Source of the DNA: Phoronis australis
Lineage: Eukaryota; Phoronida; Phoronidae
Length of the DNA stretch: 62,000 nucleotides
Direction: 5' to 3'
Assembly (NCBI GenBank): GCA_002633005.1
Contig: NMRA01000427.1
Location: forward strand, 7,518-69,517
Numbering within the stretch: the stretch's first letter is position 1; each line of letters opens with the position of its first letter. Both the position numbers and the translations under genes were made by a program. The notes under the pieces were generated by a model. It searched no databases, was not told the DNA's origin, and was given only the letters and a program-made list of their open reading frames with translations. Below, piece after piece: positions 54,737 through 62,000 of the stretch.

Positions 54737-57700
54737 ATTATAGGATTATGATTCTTTGCCTTTATACTGTAATGACGATGAAATCATTTTCTTGTAAGAT
54801 TAACCATCTGTGAGTTGTGTTTCCTGTTCCTGAAATATAAGATGTGAAAGTTTGGATACATGTATCCTTGACCATTTGTTTTGAGGATTTGAGAAAATTC
54901 ACACTCGCTTTCATTTACGGTTATAACGAAGGGGTACATGTACTTGGACATTTCCTGTAGCACTCTGAAACACAAAAAAAAAATGTTTCTGTCGTCTGAC
55001 TTCTCACCATTTCAACCAATAGCAAGCACATTAAATTTTGCGCATGAAAGATTTAATGACACACGACATAGTGCTTAATACTATAATTTACAAATCCTGT
55101 CAACAGTCCGTAGTCCAAAGCATCAATAATGGATGAATTTTTAATACTCATAAATCGACGATTCGGTAGGTTTTAATGATGAATCCGCATGGAAATGCTT
55201 AAGTAAAATGTTTCTTTTCAAACGACTGACGATGATTAGTTGGTTGTTGCTAATTACCCGTGTTCATTATTGTGCTTATACTCTGAATGCTCTATTCTGT
55301 CCAGTATTTTCCATACTCGTATGAGGAATACCTTATGCAAAGCTATCCATTTTCTGATACATCTCTATTTTAGCAACCACTTTATAGTCGATGACGGGGA
55401 CATGCCTCACTTGAAAACGTCATGTTTTCATAGTTTTAATGATGTAAACCAAAAATTAGGGAAGAACTAGTTCTTTACTAAGTCATGCACGCTCCTTTTT
55501 TCTCATATTCCTCGTGGAATTGAGAATGAACAGGTTCCATACGTAGACAGTAGTAATTGCAATGCAAGGAATTCCTGGCAATTTGGTACACGTCTTCGGA
55601 AATTTTGTCTTAACCGTGGGAAAACCTCGTTTAAGCATAACATGAACGATTTGGCAGCGCCTCAACCCAGTTTCTGAAACGTACATGTTAACTAGTACGT
55701 TTCGGTACTGTTAAGAGTACTCTTAACGGAACACATGAGACTGAAATGACGATAAAGTGCTCACAACTGTGTGAGCTACACTGTACCGAGAACATCTCAA
55801 AAAGGAACTTCTAAGGAAGGGCCATTCCTTTGCTCTTTTTAAACCGTAAAGGAAAGTTTAACCAAAGACACATAGGAAAACGTCTTGAACTAGCCACCCG
55901 CTTCGGTGAAAATGATGTCCACTCCCACGCACATTATCACGACCGCCAGCAAATAACTTGATTTTAAACAATAAAGGCAACTTTCACGGAGTTGGTCAAA
56001 CACGTCAATACCTATACAGTTCTTTTGAAGATAAAAACCAACTGTCGATCTCACAATGGAATCTTTAAGATAGGTCGGTGAGAGATTATCTCGTGGCATG
56101 AATAATTATTCTGTCCTCATTGTGAATCAAACGCACCTTTGATATTAGTAATTAAAGTCATCTTTCTAAAACAGCGAGCCGAACTTCGCCCACCCACTCT
56201 GTAGCTCATTTTATGCACATCTTCGTTGTTCAAACCCGGTTGTATCATTGTAACATAAAAGCTCTAAGGATACACATCAAATGGTAAAGAATTGATTAGA
56301 AGTACTTAGATAGGTTTCTCTGCACGCCTTACCTCACTGAAATAATAAAATCAAACAATGTTTTTTTCTCATGTTTCATGGTTGCATTAAGTACTCATAT
56401 GTTTTAAAGCTACGGATTTTTTACACTTCAGTTTTGTTTGAACCTCACTAGAAATCAACTGTTTTGTTTAGCTCTTATGTTTTACGGTAGACGGGAGGCA
56501 TACCAATATTAATGGAATCCTTACACGTGAGTTCGTTTATTCAATTCCTTGCGGCAAAACAGGAAGTACGCTTACTTTTTGTGGTTTTCATCACCTTCAT
56601 CTTCATCACAACGAAACCGGGTAATCACGAGATTACGTTATAAAGAACAAAAGTACGAGTATATTATCGGCATTTTTCGGTCCCTTACATGTACATGTAT
56701 GCATATTGCATATTGTACCAAAAGAAAATCATTCAGTACGGACAACTACTAGTTTCTGTAATGTCCGCAATGGAACTAGATACGTATCAAAATGCCAAGC
56801 TTGTCCAGTATGTTTCCTCCTAATAGCTCCTTTATAGTTAGAACGTTGTTTTTGCGTCTGTCCTCAGTTAAGGTTATGCAGGACCAGGTTGGCTAGTCTG
56901 TGTACATTTCGCCAAATATCTAGTACAAAACTGTAAAATTTAGTTCGGCAAAAGTAAGTATTTTCTGAAAGTAGCATGTCCGTAGAATTAGATTTTTGAC
57001 CACTTTGCCGTTAGTATACTCACGTGAGCATACGAAAAAGCAAGTGACATGACGAAAAAATAAGACAAATAAAAAGACCAAAGTCTACATGGTATTAATT
57101 CTCAAGATTAAATCTCAAACCTGTTGTAACAGTTTTAAAAAATAAGTTTTAAAATTCCGTTCCGTTTTCGCTGAACGCAACATTCATAGTCCTCCTTGCA
57201 GAAAGGTAGCCGTTTCGAGAGCAGAACAATATTTGAAAAATTCTTGTGAATCCGTTCAGCCACTTCAGCGAAATTATCTTCCGAAGTTTGTCAAAACCAA
57301 ACATAGTTGTTGGGTGTTACACGTACTTACCAAAATACAAGATTATTTAAGGTAGGTGAAAAGCAAAAATGTCAATTCCTTGAATTTCGATGGTCCTGAG
57401 CTGGAAGTGTATGGATGTCGCTTTACATATTGCTATATTTTGTATTGTAACGTGATGCACCAGCTTCATATCTTGCACACCATAAACTCAATTTGTATCA
57501 TCCAAAAACGTGACCATTTACAGTATGATACATGTAGGTCCAGATGTGTCCCAAACAGCCACCTTATGTACTGAACATTCCATATTGTATTGTCACTAAA
57601 ACAACTTTCTAAGATTAGCCCCTGTAACTTGTTTTACAAAGTATTAGTGAAATTCAGAGAAAACATGTTTTCTAACAAAACGGTTTTGAGACCCTGATTG

Positions 57701-58387
57701 TGCTGTGAGTTTTACGATTGGTACAGCTATTGTGTCTTTATGTTTACGGTTTGTAATACTTGTCAACGGCGCAATTCACGTGTATTATCACAGGACTCAT
57801 GTAAACTCGGTAACAAAGCCGACTTGGAAATTACGTGCCCCTGTCAGTCAACGCAATGTGTTTGCATTTTTAAGACATCAACTTAAATGTTTACTTTCAC
57901 AAGCCGTTTACACCAAAATATTGTTCCAGACAATCTGTGCAATCAAAAATCGATATTTGAAAACATGATCAACAATCTTTAAACGGCAAAACAGTGATAC
58001 TAAGCAACAAAATGGCAACCAGCATCGCTGGATAAAGACACAAGAGTTGAGCTGCCTCAGCGTACATGTATATCGATCGACGAAATAATTAAAACTTGAT
58101 TTTCTGCTCGCAAACCTCCAAAACATACACATACATGTACATTGACATACAGTAACCCTTCAAGACCAGTTTCTGGATATTGCTTTTCATGGTGTAAGTC
58201 GAAACTGCGCTTCCTCATTTTCTAAACTACCAGCATTTCGATACGAGTTGTTACTTGTACATATACAGTATATGATGGTTGTTTCAGGCACTCAGGAACT
58301 ACATTTGTATATTGCCGAGAGAGGGTGATACTGTCTCTTAACTAGGCCAGCAGAAGGCCGTCTACCGTTCACTAACGCTATGACCTC
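54737..58387. other. Upstream of GPCR / intergenic, nothing recognised
   Basis: The GPCR promoter and any 5' UTR exon should lie just right of 54736, but no TATA box or splice junction convinces me. Minus frames at 55483-55686 and 55890-56099 have no domain. AT-rich, with scattered TACATGTA words. Confidence 0.4.
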
Positions 58388-58470
58388 GCTAAAAAGCAAG
58401 ACTTCGCGAGATTACGTGAGATATTGCCGTGCTTTTTAAGTGAGGACACGTGACTTTGACTAGGGTCTAC
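58388..58470 (+). repeat. Dispersed repeat, second copy
   Basis: Inverted partner of 27374-27452, 38/39 identical over the core that reads cttcgcgagattacgtgaga, with weaker similarity up to about 58470 (tgactttgactagggtcta). Two copies 31 kb apart in opposite orientation indicate a mobile repeat. Confidence 0.7.
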
Positions 58471-59890
58471 TGAACGCACGCCCGTTCTTCAGCTCAGCTG
58501 ACGAGTATTGTTCAAAAGTTATATTTCGATTACTACACGCGAACTCGCTGCGAAGCGACCCAATGACGACAAAAATAGCATCATGTGCGCTACCTCGGTT
58601 GTCACGCGAATTTGTCGCTGATAAAAAACGATATCGCGTGCGCTGCCCTTTAGACAAACAAATGGAAAATGTAAATCGCTGACTCCCAAAAGCTTCTAGG
58701 AACGACATTCGCCTTAACCGTAATGTAGCATTTAATGTGGGTTTGTCTTTGATGGATAACATTTCGATAATTAAAAGAAATGTCACGGAATTGTAATAGC
58801 TGGATTGTGGTTTGTAATGCTTGGTCTTGCTTTTCAACCTCCCCTCTAAGGAAAAAGACTATAACATGACAGCCACTGTGGCGCCATAACTGATTTATGA
58901 TTATTAATACCAATTAAAATTTTGAAAAAGTAATCTTAATGATTGCCGGATTAAATAACCATAAAACAATTCCCCGCGATTTAGTGCTGTCAATAAGTCT
59001 TGCAAACATGTTTTCATTTTCTGAGGTTGTAATCTCAAAAAAGAATGATGTTTTCGCTACTCGATTGGAATTAATGTCTTCGCTGAAAGTAATTTGTTTG
59101 CAAAGAAATTATGATGATGTTAAGTAGGTTTGACAAAAATAAAGTCGAATAAATTGCGCGAATTCAAAAAACAACAATGCTTTTAAAGAAGCTACAAGTC
59201 TGCTTTCCGGGGGGACAGTTTTATTAAGACATTTACTGCAATAAAACTGAAGTCTACGTGTTCCATACAGCACGTGACTCAGAAGCGATTTCTGGGTTCC
59301 AAAGAACTGGCAGATCGTAATTGGTTGACATCAAGATGACGTTATAAAACGACACGCCGTGGCAAAGGAAGTTATAGAGCTAGGTCTAAAGCAATAATGA
59401 TCTATCAGATTTTTCGAACTCTAAAAACATCTCCAGTTAGATGAAACAAAAATTTGATAACGGAAAATGGTTCTAAATCAAAATATTGTTTTTGTGATAG
59501 AAGGCGGTTTTATTTGCTGCGTAGGTAGGCGAAAATAGAGCGCCGTAAACGGTTTGTTTCCAGGGGTGCTAACCAGTTTCATGTAAGGAGAAAACAATTC
59601 GACCACAGGGGTTGGTTGCAATGGGTATAGTTGAGGGCTGGTAACTCTTAATTTAAACAGTTACAACAAAAAGAACACACCACACAACACAGCACTAAGC
59701 ATCTAAAAGTTAGCAGGTCTATTTTACTTCTTTTCAGGAAGAACAAACATGAAGTCTGACAGAAACAAAGATATACAAAAAATGGCATAATGGACACAGC
59801 ACTTGATGGAACCTGTTCGAAACTGGTGGGTGTTATTATCTCCAAAGTGGAACGGACACTAGGGGTAGTGCAGTTGTCAAATAAGTCCAA
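58471..59890. other. Non-coding stretch
   Basis: A minus open frame of 125 codons at 58460-58837 overlaps the dispersed repeat and is not recognised. Otherwise I see nothing. Confidence 0.4.
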
Positions 59891-59949
59891 AAATTGGCAG
59901 CACATTGCCTTCCCAAACCTCGTTGTCATTGGCACATGGCCTGCACCGT

Positions 59950-60124
59950 AAACATTTGATCCCGTCTCAGAGTGCAATAGCCTTTGCGGAAACCCGCCTG
60001 TGATTCACGAAGTTCATCATTTGCCTCAGCCCAGGTCTTAAACCGATTGTTCAAAAGTTTGGTGAATAGCTTTCCTACTGCTGACAACAATGAAATTCCT
60101 CTACAATTGTTCTCATCTTCACTT
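59950..60124 (-). pseudogene. LINE reverse transcriptase fragment
   Basis: One frame reads RGISLLSAVGKLFTKLLNNR, then KTWAEANDELRESQAGFRKG and ends FTVQAM. These are RT blocks 1 and 2: (Y)RGISLL...KL.(T)K.LN.R and Q.GFRKG. It is open over about 55 codons. The catalytic YxDD block is not present. Confidence 0.75.
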
Positions 60125-60358
60125 ACTTATTTCTACTATCCAAAATATTTTCTAGCATTTTCGATTGAAGCTCTTTTTCTTTTTCTTTGTATAACATGCG
60201 AAATTGTTTCTTATTTTCTTTGTATGCTGCCAATATTCCAGTGGAGGAGTCTCTCCGTAAAATATTCAGAGTGATCTATTAGGTTGTTTGCAGTTTGTAA
60301 TTCTTTGTCCCACCGGGGGAGTTGTTTGCTCTGCCGTTTAGCGTAAACACGTTTATTT

Positions 60359-61073
60359 TTAAACATTGCCATCGATGTAGCAGTTTATACAGATTTGTAA
60401 CAATGTTGAGCTTTCTATATGGCCACGAGCAATCTGTACAACTATTCGCTCTAGACTCTCTGAAAGGCAATTTGAAAACACTTCACGGAGTTCTACTACT
60501 CCGCTATCCCACTCCAGGCGAGTGTGCGATTGCCATGTTGATTGGCTAACGCTACAACGCCTGTCATACACACACTTACCTACAACATTACAAAAAATAG
60601 GAAAATGATCAGACTCGTCAAATGTGTCTACACTAAATTCTGAAATATGTTGAAATAGACTAGTTGATACGATCAAATACATGTAGTCTACAGTGCTACA
60701 ACCACCTGATGCGTGGCATGTAAACTCGTCCTGTTTATCACTATGACTCCTACCGTTAATAATATACTTGTTCAGGTTACAACACATCTGAATTAAAGTG
60801 CCTGGGCGAACAAAATGTGTCACTATCGTACTTATCTTGACACGGTAAGTAATCGGCACTGTCGTCCAATACATAGTCTTGCAGGTTTCCTGCTCTAGCA
60901 TTTAGGTCACCCATGGTAACAAAATGATAATCACAAAACTTCTGAGACAAATTCCACAAATCCTGGCCAAGCAAGGTAACCCCATTTTTCTCTGCGGAGT
61001 TTCCACACACTGGTGACCCTTCGGGGGCTATATAAATAAAGCAAATAACAACATCGTTGTCCGTCTTAAACAA
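60359..61073 (-). pseudogene. LINE APE-type endonuclease fragment
   Basis: The right frame reads DVVICFIYIAPEGSP and FVTMGDLNARAGN (the GD.N.R motif of AP-endonuclease-type domains). After a shift near 60800 the next frame reads YIINGRSHSDKQDEFTC, STVDYMYLIVS and ESDHFPIFC (the NG......T(C/Y), S.(V)DY and SDH motifs). The frameshift shows it is inactive. Confidence 0.75.
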
Positions 61074-61360
61074 CCCTTGTCACCCTTTAAGACTACACCG
61101 TGATCAACCTTCAAATGTCTAAAATATTTTCCTAATTCATGTTTCTTACAAATTTTCTTCTCTTTATGTTTTGAACATCAAAACTTCCTTAGCCTGGTAC
61201 ACTAAACTGGTTTGGTTTATTTGCCCATGTTTCACTGACTGCTACTACATGATACCTACTGTAGATATAAATTCAAAAACCTCAGATTGTCCAATCCTTT
61301 TCGCGAGACCATGTGCAATCCAGCTCATCAAAGATATGCCGTTCGTATACAGAGATGGGC

Positions 61361-61739
61361 CTAGGCCTCCATCCTATCTGTTGCATTCAAACACTCTCTT
61401 GTTGCCGTCGTCGTACTGTACATATAAGTTTTCCTTTCGTGAATGACTTTGTCATATCGTATGCTTGCATTTTCCATGTCGTTTTGCTTCGAAAATTTAT
61501 ACAGTTCCTTTCTGGCATTATGCACTCTAACTGAAAAATCATCAGTCAAGTGGATGGCTGGCTTTTGTAGGTTTTTGCGTTTCTTCAAAACGTTGGTTGG
61601 TCTTGTCTTTACAAGACACCTTAGCAATGATCGGACGGGTCGTTCTGCTTATTTTCTTTTCCAATCTGTGTGCCCTCTCGACATGGATGTCGATACCTAA
61701 GTGCTCTCTGGCAAGATTTACTACGAGAGCTTCAGACAT
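61361..61739 (-). pseudogene. LINE ORF1-like RNA-binding protein fragment
   Basis: Two overlapping minus frames read GIDIHVERAHRLEKK, TRPIIAKVSCKDKTN, then after a shift VLKKRKNLQKPAIHLTDDFS and RVHNARKEL. The (V/I)ERAHR...RPII.K....K and I.(L/I)..DF...V..AR..L patterns are those of the C-terminal domain of L1/CR1-like ORF1 proteins. Confidence 0.65.
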
Positions 61740-62000
61740 TTAACACGGTTCATTGTTTTCTTCTTTCAAGCCATGGCCGATTACGTTATCACGCCTGGAC
61801 CAAAATCGGCAGCACATTGCCTTCCCAAACCCCGGTGTCATTGGAAGTCGTCAATTGCTTTTCTGGATATCATCCGGAAACTCTTGATCTCCCAATAGTA
61901 CCGAGTACTCCCGTCCCTGGCCTCGAATAGGGGCAGACAGAAAAGTGTCATGCACCAACCTAGTGACGCCCTTCACCCATTGCCATATTTCCCCAAAATG

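Larger units (their letters stand above)
59940..61750 (-). mobile_element. Degenerate non-LTR retrotransposon (LINE) on the minus strand
   Basis: Three ordered pieces on minus. ORF1-like: 61739-61361. Endonuclease (APE type): 61073-60540. Reverse transcriptase start: about 60125-59940. The order and strand fit one element read right to left, but distances are short and frames broken, so it is internally deleted or a mosaic. The RT piece stops after its second conserved block. Clade (CR1, L2 or Jockey-like) cannot be fixed by eye. Confidence 0.75.

Noticed and set aside
1-62000. CRISPR arrays, operons, ribosome binding sites
   Set aside because: Spliced exons and animal domains show this is eukaryotic nuclear DNA. 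No regularly spaced array was seen.

Overview
This is a window of animal nuclear DNA, most likely from a marine invertebrate. Coding sequence is sparse and split into short exons with GT..AG borders. Exons are joined mainly in phase 1, introns are kilobases long, and they are full of decayed transposons. The domain vocabulary (SUEL lectin, EGF, sushi/CCP, rhodopsin-type GPCR, THAP) is metazoan. Words such as GTAGGCCTA and TACATGTA recur and remind me of ambulacrarian or amphioxus genomes, but I cannot assign a phylum from this sequence alone. The assembly is draft: a 360-base N gap lies at 32038-32397, and single Ns lie at 3567, 4663 and 37233, each next to duplicated sequence.

The main object is one long plus-strand gene that I assembled by eye from splice signals and phases, about 6.85 to 50.5 kb. 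It would encode a large type I membrane protein. The order is: a SUEL (galactose/rhamnose-binding lectin) domain with a frameshift; three EGF domains from a 2.6-kb tandem triplication; another EGF; two sushi/CCP domains; an EGF split across two exons with a four-cysteine exon between them; about 290 residues of beta-rich extracellular sequence carrying a DxDGDxxRCRW-type motif; a last EGF; one transmembrane helix; and a basic cytoplasmic tail with a PPAY motif, ending at a stop at 50503-50505. The 5' end (signal peptide, promoter) was not found.

The introns of this gene hold most of the other features. At 20.8-25.1 kb is a dead two-gene DNA transposon of ISL2EU type: a SWIM/YqaJ-nuclease gene on plus, convergent with a THAP/DDE transposase on minus. 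At 40.6-41.3 kb is a short THAP-bearing element with inverted repeats, and at 32.6-32.9 kb a THAP relic. At 42.8-43.9 kb is a 1.14-kb element with 83-bp inverted repeats and perfect 10-bp direct flanks. At 47.3-47.7 kb is a 450-bp MITE with TA flanks. A tRNA-derived SINE, LINE pieces, a GIY-YIG-like retroelement relic and a minisatellite are also present.

Downstream of the receptor gene is a complete, intronless-looking GPCR on the minus strand (53561-54736), tail to tail with it. From there to about 59.6 kb I see no gene. The right end (59.9-61.75 kb) is a broken minus-strand LINE with ORF1, endonuclease and reverse transcriptase fragments. The first 6.8 kb contains tandem repeats and one doubtful exon pair.
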